This document shows, piece by piece, positions 39,892 to 48,465 of a DNA stretch of 64,000 nucleotides. Below the pieces are notes generated by a model. The model saw nothing but the letters and a program-made list of their open reading frames with translations. It made no database searches and had not been told where the DNA came from. The stretch comes from an uncultured Eubacteriales bacterium (GTDB taxonomy: Bacteria; Bacillota; Clostridia; Oscillospirales; CAG-382). Location: the NCBI GenBank assembly GCA_934502885.1, contig CAKSUT010000005.1, forward strand, positions 1 to 64,000, in the 5' to 3' direction. Position numbers and translations under genes: made by a program. Positions within the stretch are counted from its first letter, which is position 1; the number at the start of each line of letters is the position of its first letter.

Positions 39892-41565
39892 TTACTTTGC
39901 GGCATTTGCTATTCTCGCTTTTACCTCATCTTCGCCGAGAAGCTTGCATATTGTGCAGAGGTCGGGAGAATTTGCACGTCCCGTTACCGCAACTCTTATG
40001 AGGGTGGAAATGTCGGTGACAGAACCCTTGAAGCTTTCGGGAGATTCCTTGTACGCTTTCATGTCGGTTGTGTAGCCGTGCTTTTCAGAAAGAGCCTTGA
40101 CCTTCTCGAACCAGCCGTTGTTGTCGTCGGCGGCACTGTAGAGGTCGGCGTACTCCGTGAGTATCGTGCGTCTTTCCTCAGCAGGAATATTTTCGGGATA
40201 TTCGCTTTCGTCAACCTTGAAAAGCTCAGGGAAGAAGTACGAAACGAATGCCGGAACCTCTGCGTATGCCGCAAAGTCCTTTCTCGGCTTTTTTCCGCCT
40301 CTTCCTATTGCGAATATTGCCTTTGAGTATTCGGGGTCTCTCGATATTATTGCATGGAAGTCGGGAGCATATTCCTTCGCCCACGCTTCAACACCGCTGT
40401 AAACCTCGTCGGCAGACATCTGAGAGATAACATTCTTCGAAATATCGTTGAGCTTTGCAAGGTCGAAAAGCGCACCGGAGGCACTCATCTTGTTCGTGGA
40501 GAAGGGGAAGTCCCTGTAGCTCTTGTCCTTGTTTGCGCTTCTCCACTGTTCGTAGTTGGAGTTGAGAAGCGTCATAAGATATTCGATAACCGACTGAACG
40601 GGATAACCCTGCATATAGTAGAACTCAAGAGAGCATTCGGGGTCTTTTCTCTTGGACATCTTGCGCTTTGAACCAAGCTCCTCATCGAACTTGAGAACCT
40701 GCGAGGTGTGAGCGAATCTCGGTCTCTTGAAGCCGGTCGCAGCCCAAAGTTCAATATGCCACGGGAGTGTGGAGAGCCACTCTTCGCCTCTTATTACGTC
40801 GGTCGTGCGCATGAAATGGTCGTCAACAACGTGCGCAAAGTGATAGGTCGGTATGCCGTCAGACTTGAGAAGAACAAAGTCCTGATCGTTTTCCGGTATT
40901 TCAAGCTCACCCTTTATGGAGTCCTTGAACTTTATCTTCTTTTCGGGATTGCCCTCGGAACGGAAGCGAAGAACAAACGATTCACCGTCTGTGATACGCT
41001 TTATTGCTTCGTCGATATCCATGTCGCGGTGACGCGCCCACTTGCCGTAGTAACCGAAGTTTTCCTTTGATTCCTCCTGCATTTTGTGAATCTCTTCAAG
41101 CTCCTCGGCTGTACAGAAGCAGGGGTACGCTCTGCCTTCGAGAAGAAGCTTCTTTGCGACTATGTGATATATCTTCGCTCTCGCACGCTGTCGGTACGGA
41201 CCGTATTCGCCAATTTCTCCGTCTGCGGTCGCGCCTTCGTCAAAGCCGAGTCCGAAGCCTCCGAGGTACTTTATTATCTTTTCGACAGCACCCGGAACTT
41301 CTCGTTTATCGTCGGTGTCCTCAATTCTGAGCATAAAAACGCCGCCCTTTGTCGAATGAGCAACACGTTCGTCGGTTAAAGCACCGTAAAGATTGCCGAG
41401 GTGCATGGAGCCTGTGGGGCTGGGGGCAAGTCTCGTTACCTTCGCACCCTCGGGAATGTTTCTCGGCGGAAATCTCTTTTCGAGACTCTCGACCGTGTCG
41501 TTTTCGTCAAGATCCGGGAAAATCAGTGCGGCAAGCTTTTGAAGCTTTTCGGTGTTAAGTTCCAT
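39892..41565 (-). CDS. gltX: Glutamyl-tRNA synthetase
   Basis: The 557-residue synthetase has RLAPSPTGSMHLGNLYGAL (HIGH box), RIEDTDDKR, and SKRKMSKRKDPECSLEFY (KMSKS box). It carries a short N-terminal extension (about 40 residues) before the catalytic domain and a helical C-terminus. It charges tRNA-Glu. Its adjacency to glnS suggests that the two enzymes are expressed together. Confidence 0.93.
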   Translation of the reverse strand: MELNTEKLQKLAALIFPDLDENDTVESLEKRFPPRNIPEGAKVTRLAPSPTGSMHLGNLYGALTDERVAHSTKGGVFMLRIEDTDDKREVPGAVEKIIKYLGGFGLGFDEGATADGEIGEYGPYRQRARAKIYHIVAKKLLLEGRAYPCFCTAEELEEIHKMQEESKENFGYYGKWARHRDMDIDEAIKRITDGESFVLRFRSEGNPEKKIKFKDSIKGELEIPENDQDFVLLKSDGIPTYHFAHVVDDHFMRTTDVIRGEEWLSTLPWHIELWAATGFKRPRFAHTSQVLKFDEELGSKRKMSKRKDPECSLEFYYMQGYPVQSVIEYLMTLLNSNYEQWRSANKDKSYRDFPFSTNKMSASGALFDLAKLNDISKNVISQMSADEVYSGVEAWAKEYAPDFHAIISRDPEYSKAIFAIGRGGKKPRKDFAAYAEVPAFVSYFFPELFKVDESEYPENIPAEERRTILTEYADLYSAADDNNGWFEKVKALSEKHGYTTDMKAYKESPESFKGSVTDISTLIRVAVTGRANSPDLCTICKLLGEDEVKARIANAAK

Positions 41566-41604
41566 TTCGTTTTATCCTTCCTGTTTATAATGTACATTTG
41601 TTGG

Positions 41605-42156
41605 TCAGAGCAGGTATGCCATTTCGAGCATAACCTCGTTCTCTGAGATGTCGTCGTTCGAGTAGAAGAAAATATTCGTTCCGGAAAATACAAATCCGCA
41701 TTTTCTGTAAAAATCTATCGCCGGAACATTGCAGGTCTGTGTCTCAAGGCTTATCATGCGAAAGTCTTCATTTTCCGCAATTTCTTTCGCCTTGTTTATG
41801 AGAATCGTCCCGATACCTTTGCCGCGCTTATCTTCTCGAACGAGTAGCTGAGTTACAATAAGTCTCAAATTCCAAAACTCGCGGTTAACCTCGAGGTATG
41901 CCGCGGGTTCGTTTTCGCTGTCTTCAAAATATCCGTATGCCGTGCATTCCTGCCAGTACTCCTGATAAAGGGTATCGTAGCTGTCATGCAAAACAGGCTC
42001 GCTGAGTTTTTCCTTTACATATCTGAAAACAATTTCTCCGCCATCGCTGTTGACAACGCTTGCTCTGTAGCAAAAATCCGAACGGTATGTGTAGTGAAGC
42101 TCGTGATAATCGTATTTCTCCTTCGGGAGTTCTTTTATTTCGTAAGACATACGCAT
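41605..42156 (-). CDS. GNAT-family N-acetyltransferase
   Basis: The 183-residue protein has the GNAT acetyl-CoA motif VREDKRGKGIGTILINKA, followed by LETQTCNVPAIDFYRKCGF. This resembles the streptothricin-acetyltransferase-like subgroup, but the substrate is unknown. The start MRMSYEI overlaps the preceding SGNH gene stop by one base (TGATG), indicating coupled translation; ATG 42150 is an alternative start. Confidence 0.85.
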   Translation of the reverse strand: MRMSYEIKELPKEKYDYHELHYTYRSDFCYRASVVNSDGGEIVFRYVKEKLSEPVLHDSYDTLYQEYWQECTAYGYFEDSENEPAAYLEVNREFWNLRLIVTQLLVREDKRGKGIGTILINKAKEIAENEDFRMISLETQTCNVPAIDFYRKCGFVFSGTNIFFYSNDDISENEVMLEMAYLL

Positions 42157-42806
42157 CAGAGACTCTTCAGGAAGCCCTCAAGACGGGAAGCAATTCTTTC
42201 ATGACCCAAAGCATTCGGATGAAGTCCGTCGGGGCAGAAGGTCTTTTTGCTTATTTCAAGATCGGGGACTATGCCGCTTGTCGAATAAAGGTCGAGAACG
42301 GGAATGCCGTAATTCTTCGCAACCTCCTTGATAACCTCAACATATGTTCCGAGAGGTTCGGGATTTGCGCTCTTGTTGGCTTCGCACGGACGCTTGTCGC
42401 CGCCTCTGTGAAGAGGGGTCATGAATACGATTTCCGAGGTCGGATACTTTTCGAGAAGTCCTTTCATGAGAACGTGAAGCGCACCGTAGAAAGTAGTCTC
42501 GTCATTTTCGGTAAAATCGCCGAGATTTGCATCACCGTGACCGTAATCGTTTGTGCCGCCGAAAACAACAACAACGTCGGCATCATCGTCCATCTCGGAA
42601 AATCTGTCGCAGAACGCAGGAAGATTTTCGGTCATATAGCACGACTGACGTGCGATTCTCGTTGCCGATATTCCGTAATTTCTCGCTTCCGCGAGTCCGC
42701 ATTTCTCTTTGAGTACGTTAAGATATATTTTCTCGGGGCTGTCCACTCCGACGCCTTGTGTTATGCTGTCTCCGAGAAAATTGATTTTCTTTCCTTTGAG
42801 TTCCAT
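42156..42806 (-). CDS. SGNH/GDSL hydrolase
   Basis: The 216-residue cytoplasmic SGNH hydrolase has NFLGDSITQGVG (Ser), NYGISATR, FGGTNDYGHGD (Gly/Asn blocks) and CPDGLHPNALGH (Asp-His). It is probably a carbohydrate esterase or acetylhydrolase. It is the first gene of a minus-strand run that continues with GNAT, gltX and glnS. It is clearly different from the SGNH protein at 21.2 kb. Confidence 0.87.
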   Translation of the reverse strand: MELKGKKINFLGDSITQGVGVDSPEKIYLNVLKEKCGLAEARNYGISATRIARQSCYMTENLPAFCDRFSEMDDDADVVVVFGGTNDYGHGDANLGDFTENDETTFYGALHVLMKGLLEKYPTSEIVFMTPLHRGGDKRPCEANKSANPEPLGTYVEVIKEVAKNYGIPVLDLYSTSGIVPDLEISKKTFCPDGLHPNALGHERIASRLEGFLKSL

Positions 42807-43011
42807 GATATTTTCCTTTCTTGATTATTCCGCCGAACCTTTGCAAGCGACGACACTAATCTAAAAAACAATTATTCATGCTATTCTACCACATATAACT
42901 GTCAAAGTCAATATTTAAATGCAATTTTAGCATGGAAAACTGCATTTTTTGCACTCAATTCGTCTTTGAAACGAATATTTACAATATTACCGTTCAATTT
43001 CAAAAAAAGTC

Positions 43012-43040
43012 TTGAATTTTCATTAAGTGTGTGGTATAAT
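43012..43040 (+). promoter_or_regulatory. Promoter of the rimO operon
   Basis: TTGAAT (43012-43017), a 17 bp spacer and TATAAT (43035-43040). The 290 bp spacer 42807-43096 contains nothing else that I can support. Confidence 0.8.
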
Positions 43041-43096
43041 GAATAATAATTGTTTGTGCGGAGAAATCTTCGCATAAGGTTTATGAAAGGAAACCG

Positions 43097-44488
43097 TTGA
43101 TACGGTCACGGCGAACACTGAAATTGAACAATAACGAAAGAATCAAAGTCGCTTTCATATCGCTCGGATGTCAGAAGAATCTTATCGACAGTGAAGTCAT
43201 GATAAAGAAGCTCTCCGACGCAGGAATGGAAATAGTCGAAGACGATATAAACGCGGACGTTGCGGTGGTTAACACCTGCGGCTTCATCGAATCAGCGAAG
43301 AAAGAAGCCATAGAAACCATTCTCGACGTTGCGTGGCTTAAGGAAAACAGGAACCTCAAAGGTATAGTCGCGGCAGGATGTCTTGTGCAGAGATACGCCG
43401 ACACAATTCTCGATGAAATCCCCGAAATCGATGCAATAGTCGGTGTCGGCAACCTCGACAGCATAGTTGAGGCGGTTCGTCACGCCTATGCCAAGGGCAT
43501 GAAAAAAGCAGACTGCCCCTACAGAAGAGTTTCCGCCCCCGAAGATCAGCCTCTCGGCGGCGACCGTGCGGTAAGTACACCCGAATACACCGCATACATA
43601 AAGATATCCGAGGGCTGTGACAATAAGTGTACATACTGCGCCATTCCCTCGATAAGAGGAAAATTCCGCTCACGTCCGATTGAAGATCTCGTTAAGGAAG
43701 CGAAAGAGCTTGCCGAAATGGGCGTAAAGGAGCTTATCGTTATCTCGCAGGACACAACAAGATACGGAAGTGACCTTTACGGTGAGTCAAAGCTTCCGGA
43801 GCTTTTGCGTGAGTTCTGCAAAATAGACGGCTTTAAGTGGATAAGAGTGCTTTACTGCTATCCCGAGGAAATAACCGATGAGCTTATCGATGTATTCGCT
43901 GCGGAAGATAAGATAGTAAAGTACCTCGAGATGCCTATTCAGCACATCTCCGATAACGTTCTTCGCCGCATGAACCGCAGGGGAGGACGCGAAGCGGTTG
44001 AATCTGCAGTGAAGAGACTGCGCGAAAAAGTGCCGGGAATTGCGCTTCGCACAACGGTAATAGTCGGCTTCCCGGGAGAAACGGGAGGAGACTTCGCAGA
44101 ACTTGCCGAGTATCTCAAGGAAACGCGCTTCGAACGTCTCGGCGCATTCAAGTACTCCGAGGAGGAGGGAACACCGGCCGCTTCCTTTGACGGTAAAATT
44201 TCCGAGGATAAGAAGGAGCGCAGATACGATGCCGTTATGTCAAACCAGCTGACGATACACGAACAGTTTAACAAAAAGCAGCTCGGAAAGGTGCTTGAAG
44301 TGCTCTGCGAGAACTACGACAAGGTTTCCGAGTGCTATTACGGCAGAAGCATTTACGACACTCCTGAGATCGACGGAAAGGTTTACTTCTCAGCGAAAAG
44401 AAAGGTTCGTCCGGGTGAGTTTGTAAATGTCCGCATAACCGACGTGATAGATTACGACCTCGTGGGTGAACTTGAGGAAAACAGATAA
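43097..44488 (+). CDS. rimO: Ribosomal protein S12 methylthiotransferase
   Basis: The 463-residue radical-SAM methylthiotransferase has three N-terminal cluster cysteines (LGCQKNLIDSE, NTCGF, AAGCLVQR), the radical-SAM motif CDNKCTYCAIP, and a C-terminal TRAM domain. The family adds methylthio to Asp of ribosomal protein S12. TTG 43097 is the likely start (gaaagga 6 bases upstream). It leads the run rimO-pgsA-cysE-cysS-mrnC-pth. Confidence 0.92.
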   Translation: MIRSRRTLKLNNNERIKVAFISLGCQKNLIDSEVMIKKLSDAGMEIVEDDINADVAVVNTCGFIESAKKEAIETILDVAWLKENRNLKGIVAAGCLVQRYADTILDEIPEIDAIVGVGNLDSIVEAVRHAYAKGMKKADCPYRRVSAPEDQPLGGDRAVSTPEYTAYIKISEGCDNKCTYCAIPSIRGKFRSRPIEDLVKEAKELAEMGVKELIVISQDTTRYGSDLYGESKLPELLREFCKIDGFKWIRVLYCYPEEITDELIDVFAAEDKIVKYLEMPIQHISDNVLRRMNRRGGREAVESAVKRLREKVPGIALRTTVIVGFPGETGGDFAELAEYLKETRFERLGAFKYSEEEGTPAASFDGKISEDKKERRYDAVMSNQLTIHEQFNKKQLGKVLEVLCENYDKVSECYYGRSIYDTPEIDGKVYFSAKRKVRPGEFVNVRITDVIDYDLVGELEENR

Positions 44489-44536
44489 CGCCGTGCAGGT
44501 GTTATCTATACATACAATTGAAAAGGAGATTTATCC

Positions 44537-45124
44537 ATGAATTTACCGAACAAACTTACGATAATGCGATTTGTTCTCGTACCCGTGTTCATGATTTTCG
44601 CTCTCATGCCCGAGAGCGTCATGCCCGACATAACCTCGCGATGTATTGCGGCTGTGCTCTTCGGAGTTACAGCCTTGACGGATATGTTCGACGGCAAAAT
44701 CGCAAGAAAATACAACCTTGTAACAAACTTTGGAAAATTTATGGATCCCCTTGCGGATAAATTCATGATATTCGGTGCACTTCTTTCCATAGTCGCAAAG
44801 TACGACGAGCTTCGAGGCGTCATGGTTTGGGTTGCTATAACTGTTATGCTCCGTGAGCTTGCGGTAACCTCCATAAGACTTATCGCCGCAGGTACTTCGT
44901 CGGTTGTCATTTCGGCAAGTATGCTCGGAAAGATAAAGACTACCGTTCAGTGCATTGCGATAGAGATAACTTTTCTCGAACCCGTAATATTCGGAAAGAT
45001 CGACTTTTTCGCAAAGTACCGTCCGCTCACTTGGTTCAGTATGATTTTGCTGTTGTTCTTCACACTCTATTCGGGTATTGACTATATTGTTAAATATAAG
45101 GACTTTTTGAAGGACGCAAAGTGA
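44537..45124 (+). CDS. pgsA: CDP-diacylglycerol-glycerol-3-phosphate 3-phosphatidyltransferase
   Basis: The 195-residue membrane protein contains the CDP-alcohol phosphotransferase motif DMFDGKIARKYN, then GKFMDPLADK, with the conserved Asp and Gly residues in order. It makes phosphatidylglycerol phosphate, the precursor of phosphatidylglycerol. aaaggag precedes ATG 44537. It lies 48 bases after rimO, a pairing common in Firmicutes. Confidence 0.93.
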   Translation: MNLPNKLTIMRFVLVPVFMIFALMPESVMPDITSRCIAAVLFGVTALTDMFDGKIARKYNLVTNFGKFMDPLADKFMIFGALLSIVAKYDELRGVMVWVAITVMLRELAVTSIRLIAAGTSSVVISASMLGKIKTTVQCIAIEITFLEPVIFGKIDFFAKYRPLTWFSMILLLFFTLYSGIDYIVKYKDFLKDAK

Positions 45125-45171
45125 TTGCGATGCCCTCCGAAAGTCTGCAAAGAGATTAAGGAGTAACAGCT

Positions 45172-45846
45172 TTGTTTAAGAATCTTATCTACGACATAAA
45201 TTCCATTAAGGAGCGTGACCCGGCGGCGAGAACAAGTCTTGAGGTTCTTTTCGTCTATTCGGGACTTCACGCAGTTATCTATCACAGAATTGCGCATTGG
45301 TTTTTCAAACACAAAATGTTCTTTATCGCGCGCTTGATTTCACAGAACGCAAGATTTCTCACCGGAATTGAAATTCACCCCGGTGCGACGATCGGCAAAG
45401 GTCTTCTCATCGACCACGGCTCGGGAGTCGTAATCGGTGAAACTGCGGTCGTGGGCGATAACTGTACGATATATCAGGGTGTAACACTCGGCGGCACGGG
45501 AAAGCACACCGGGAAACGTCATCCCACAATCGGCAACAACGTCATGATAGGCTCCGGGGCAAAGGTTCTCGGACCGTTCAAGGTCGGCGACAATTCCAAA
45601 ATAGCGGCAGGCGCGGTTGTGCTTGCGGAGGTGCCGGCAAACAGTACGGCTGTGGGAGTCCCGGCAAGGATAATCTACCCCGACGGTAAAAAGAACTGCG
45701 CAGAGACAAAAAAGAACGACCTCGACCAGATACACATTGCAGACCCCGTTTCAATCGAGCTTTGCCGTCTTCAGGCGAGAGTCGAGCGTTTGGAGGAGCT
45801 TCTCAAAAAGTACGAGAACGCCGCCTCGGACACAAAAAGCAAATAA
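45172..45846 (+). CDS. cysE: Serine O-acetyltransferase
   Basis: The 224-residue left-handed beta-helix enzyme has IEIHPGATIGKGLLIDHGSG (catalytic Asp-His), VVGDNCTIYQGVTLGGTGK and a helical C-terminal tail. The short N-terminus is typical of the Firmicutes EpsC/CysE type. TTG 45172 follows aaggag. It makes O-acetylserine for cysteine synthesis. It is directly upstream of cysS, so cysteine supply and charging are co-transcribed. No T-box is evident in the 47-base gap. Confidence 0.93.
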   Translation: MFKNLIYDINSIKERDPAARTSLEVLFVYSGLHAVIYHRIAHWFFKHKMFFIARLISQNARFLTGIEIHPGATIGKGLLIDHGSGVVIGETAVVGDNCTIYQGVTLGGTGKHTGKRHPTIGNNVMIGSGAKVLGPFKVGDNSKIAAGAVVLAEVPANSTAVGVPARIIYPDGKKNCAETKKNDLDQIHIADPVSIELCRLQARVERLEELLKKYENAASDTKSK

Positions 45847-45867
45847 GTCTAAAGGGAAGGGACAGTA

Positions 45868-47292
45868 ATGAAACTTTACAATTCACTCACTCATACAAAG
45901 GACGAGTTTATTCCGCATACGCCGGGAAAGGTGACAATGTATACCTGCGGTCCTACGGTATATCACTATGCCCATATAGGAAACCTCCGCACTTACATCA
46001 TGGAGGACGTTCTCGAAAAGTATCTCAGATACGCGGGATACGACGTTAAGCGCGCCATGAACATAACCGACGTCGGACATCTCACAAGCGACGCCGATAC
46101 GGGCGAGGACAAGATGCTCAAGGGCGCAAGACGCGAGCATAAGACGGTTCTCGAAATTGCAAAATTCTACACCGACGCATTTTTCGACGACTGCAAAAAG
46201 CTCAATATCAAGTACCCCGACGTTGTCCAGCCTGCGACCGGCTGCATAGACGAGTTTATCAAGGTCATATCGTCGCTTATCGAAAAGGGCTTTGCATACG
46301 AAGCCGGCGGAAATATATACTTTGACACGTCAAAACTCAAGCAGTACTACGTTTTCAATAACTTTGAGGAGCATGACCTCATGGACGGCGTCAGAGAGGG
46401 CGTCGAAAAGGATGACAACAAGAAAAACAAGGCAGACTTTGTTCTTTGGTTCACGAAATCCAAGTTTGATGACCAGGAGCTTAAGTGGGATTCTCCGTGG
46501 GGCGTCGGCTATCCCGGCTGGCACATTGAGTGCTCCTGCATATCGATGAAATACCTCGGAGAATATCTTGACATTCACTGCGGCGGCATCGACAATGCAT
46601 TCCCTCACCACACAAACGAAATTGCGCAGAGCGAAGCATATCTCGGTCATAAGTGGTGCAATTTCTGGTTCCACGTTCTCCACCTCAATACGGACAGCGG
46701 AAAGATGAGTAAATCCAAGGGTGAATTTCTCACGGTTTCTCTCCTTGAATCTAAGGGTTACAGCCCCATAGTCTACAGATATTTCTGCCTGCTCTCGCAC
46801 TACAGAAAGTCGCTTGTATTCTCGTATGAGAACCTTGACAACGCAAAGGCGGCATACGAAAAGCTTATTGCAAGAATTGCAAAGCTCGAGAACAAGGGCG
46901 AGGCTGACGGTGTTGCATACGAGAGCCTTAAAACAGCATTCAAAGAGGCTATGGATAACGACCTCAACACCTCGCTTGCAATAACCGCGCTCCATGCGGT
47001 TCTCAAGTCCGATGCAAACGACACAACAAAGCTTGCTCTCATAGCGGACTTCGATAAGGTTCTTTCGCTTGACCTCATAAAGAACGCCGAAGCTTTCAGA
47101 GAAAACGACGGCAATCCCGAGAACGGCGTTGACGGCGAGCTTGCGGCAAAGGTAGAAAAAATGATCGCTGAAAGAACCGCCGCAAAGAAGGCGAAGAACT
47201 ATGCAGAGGCCGACAGAATAAGAGACGAACTCAAGGCAATGGGAATCGTTCTTGAGGATACCGCTCAGGGTGTAAAATGGAAGAAAGCATAA
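45868..47292 (+). CDS. cysS: Cysteinyl-tRNA synthetase
   Basis: The 474-residue class I synthetase has CGPTVYHYAHIGNLRTYI (HIGH box), zinc ligands (Cys29, WHIECSCI, CGGIDNAFPHHTNE) and KMSKSKGEF (KMSKS box). It charges tRNA-Cys. ATG 45868 follows an aagggaaggga site. It overlaps mrnC by 16 bases. Confidence 0.95.
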   Translation: MKLYNSLTHTKDEFIPHTPGKVTMYTCGPTVYHYAHIGNLRTYIMEDVLEKYLRYAGYDVKRAMNITDVGHLTSDADTGEDKMLKGARREHKTVLEIAKFYTDAFFDDCKKLNIKYPDVVQPATGCIDEFIKVISSLIEKGFAYEAGGNIYFDTSKLKQYYVFNNFEEHDLMDGVREGVEKDDNKKNKADFVLWFTKSKFDDQELKWDSPWGVGYPGWHIECSCISMKYLGEYLDIHCGGIDNAFPHHTNEIAQSEAYLGHKWCNFWFHVLHLNTDSGKMSKSKGEFLTVSLLESKGYSPIVYRYFCLLSHYRKSLVFSYENLDNAKAAYEKLIARIAKLENKGEADGVAYESLKTAFKEAMDNDLNTSLAITALHAVLKSDANDTTKLALIADFDKVLSLDLIKNAEAFRENDGNPENGVDGELAAKVEKMIAERTAAKKAKNYAEADRIRDELKAMGIVLEDTAQGVKWKKA

Positions 47293-47687
47293 CAGAACGC
47301 AAAATGAGAGCGGCGCAGTACGGCACACTTGCCCTCGCATATCTCGGAGACGGAGTCATTGAACTTCTGGTGCGCGAGAGACTTCTCGGCGAGGGGCTTG
47401 CCCATCCCGGCGACCTTGTCAAGGCGTCGAAAGATTTTGTAACCCTCGAGTCGCAGAGCGATGCGGTAGAGAGAATACTTCCGCTTTTGACCGACGACGA
47501 AAATACGGTATATAAGCGCGGCAGAAATGTGAAAACTCACTCTGTCCCGAAGCACGGAGAGGTGGTTCAGTACAGACGCGCCACAGCTCTCGAGACGCTT
47601 TTCGGCTATCTTCATATGGCAGGACTTGAAGGGCGCAAACGCGAGCTTTTCGCCGCCGCCTTTCCGAAAGATAAGAGTTCCGATTAA
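47277..47687 (+). CDS. mrnC: Mini-ribonuclease III
   Basis: The 136-residue protein has the RNase III catalytic domain only, with LAYLGDGVIELLVRERLL (metal-binding Asp) and RRATALETLFGYLHMAG (catalytic Glu). It lacks the double-stranded RNA-binding domain, as usual for MrnC, which trims the 3' end of 23S rRNA precursor. It overlaps cysS by 16 bases, a gene pair conserved in Firmicutes. Confidence 0.93.
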   Translation: MEESITERKMRAAQYGTLALAYLGDGVIELLVRERLLGEGLAHPGDLVKASKDFVTLESQSDAVERILPLLTDDENTVYKRGRNVKTHSVPKHGEVVQYRRATALETLFGYLHMAGLEGRKRELFAAAFPKDKSSD

Positions 47688-47693
47688 CGAAAA

Positions 47694-47715
47694 TGCCGGG
47701 GCGAAAGTCCCGGCA
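47694..47715. other. Short hairpin between mrnC and pth
   Basis: tgccggg/cccggca (47694-47700 with 47709-47715) closes an 8-base loop. It has no U-run, so it is probably not a terminator; it may mark an mRNA processing or attenuation site. Confidence 0.45.
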
Positions 47716-47771
47716 AAACTTTGATTAGTATCTGCGCCGAAGTGCGGCGTTTTTACGGTAAGGAAAAAACT

Positions 47772-48395
47772 ATGGCAGGAATATTTGATCTTTTTGCAAA
47801 AATAGAGAGAGAGAAGCCGGCGTCGGTGCCTGTGTCCCACATAATCGTGGGACTCGGCAATCCCGGAAAAGAGTACATCACCACACGCCACAACGCAGGT
47901 TTTCTGTCTCTCGAGTACATCTCTCAAAAAGAAGGCTTTTCAATCTCACGTTCGCGTTTCAAGGCGGTTGTGACCGACACAGTGTTCGGTACAAAGCGCT
48001 GTCTTTTCATGATGCCGCAGACCTACATGAACAATTCCGGCGAAGCCGTCAAGGAGGCTTGCGATTTTTATAAGGTTGCGCCTGAAAACGTGATAGTGAT
48101 TTTTGATGACATAAGCCTCCCGGTTGGTAAGCTCCGCATACGGAAAAGCGGTTCCGCCGGAGGTCACAACGGTATAAAGTCTATAATCGCTCACCTCGGC
48201 ACGCAGGATTTTCCGAGAATTAAGGTCGGCGTGGGCGAAAAGCCGCACAAGGAAATGGATCTTGCAGACTGGGTTCTCTCGAATTTCTCTGCGGAAGAAA
48301 AAAAGGTGCTGTTTGATGAATTTGAGAAAGTAAACGAAGCGGCAAAGCTTTTGGTCAAAGGAAAAGCCGAAGAGGCAATGGCAAAATTCAACTGA
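47772..48395 (+). CDS. pth: Peptidyl-tRNA hydrolase
   Basis: The 207-residue enzyme has IIVGLGNPGKEYITTRHNAGF (catalytic His), MPQTYMNNSG, VIFDDISLPVGKLRI (catalytic Asp) and GSAGGHNGIKSI. It recycles tRNA from peptidyl-tRNA. An extension of about 20 residues (MAGIFDLFAKIEREK) precedes the usual start. ATG 47772 follows aaggaaaa. A strong terminator ends the run. Confidence 0.95.
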   Translation: MAGIFDLFAKIEREKPASVPVSHIIVGLGNPGKEYITTRHNAGFLSLEYISQKEGFSISRSRFKAVVTDTVFGTKRCLFMMPQTYMNNSGEAVKEACDFYKVAPENVIVIFDDISLPVGKLRIRKSGSAGGHNGIKSIIAHLGTQDFPRIKVGVGEKPHKEMDLADWVLSNFSAEEKKVLFDEFEKVNEAAKLLVKGKAEEAMAKFN

Positions 48396-48410
48396 GCGCA
48401 TAATATTAAA

Positions 48411-48444
48411 GAGGTCCGAACCGAACGGCTCGGACCTCTTTTTT
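48411..48444 (+). terminator. Terminator after pth
   Basis: The stem gaggtccga/tcggacctc (48411-48419 with 48430-48438) is followed by six Ts. This ends the rimO-to-pth run before the convergent murE gene. Confidence 0.9.
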
Positions 48445-48465
48445 GTATGCGTATTGCTATTAAAG

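Noticed and set aside
45125..45171. T-box leader controlling cysE-cysS
   Set aside because: The spacer is only 47 bases and has no T-box-like conserved sequence.
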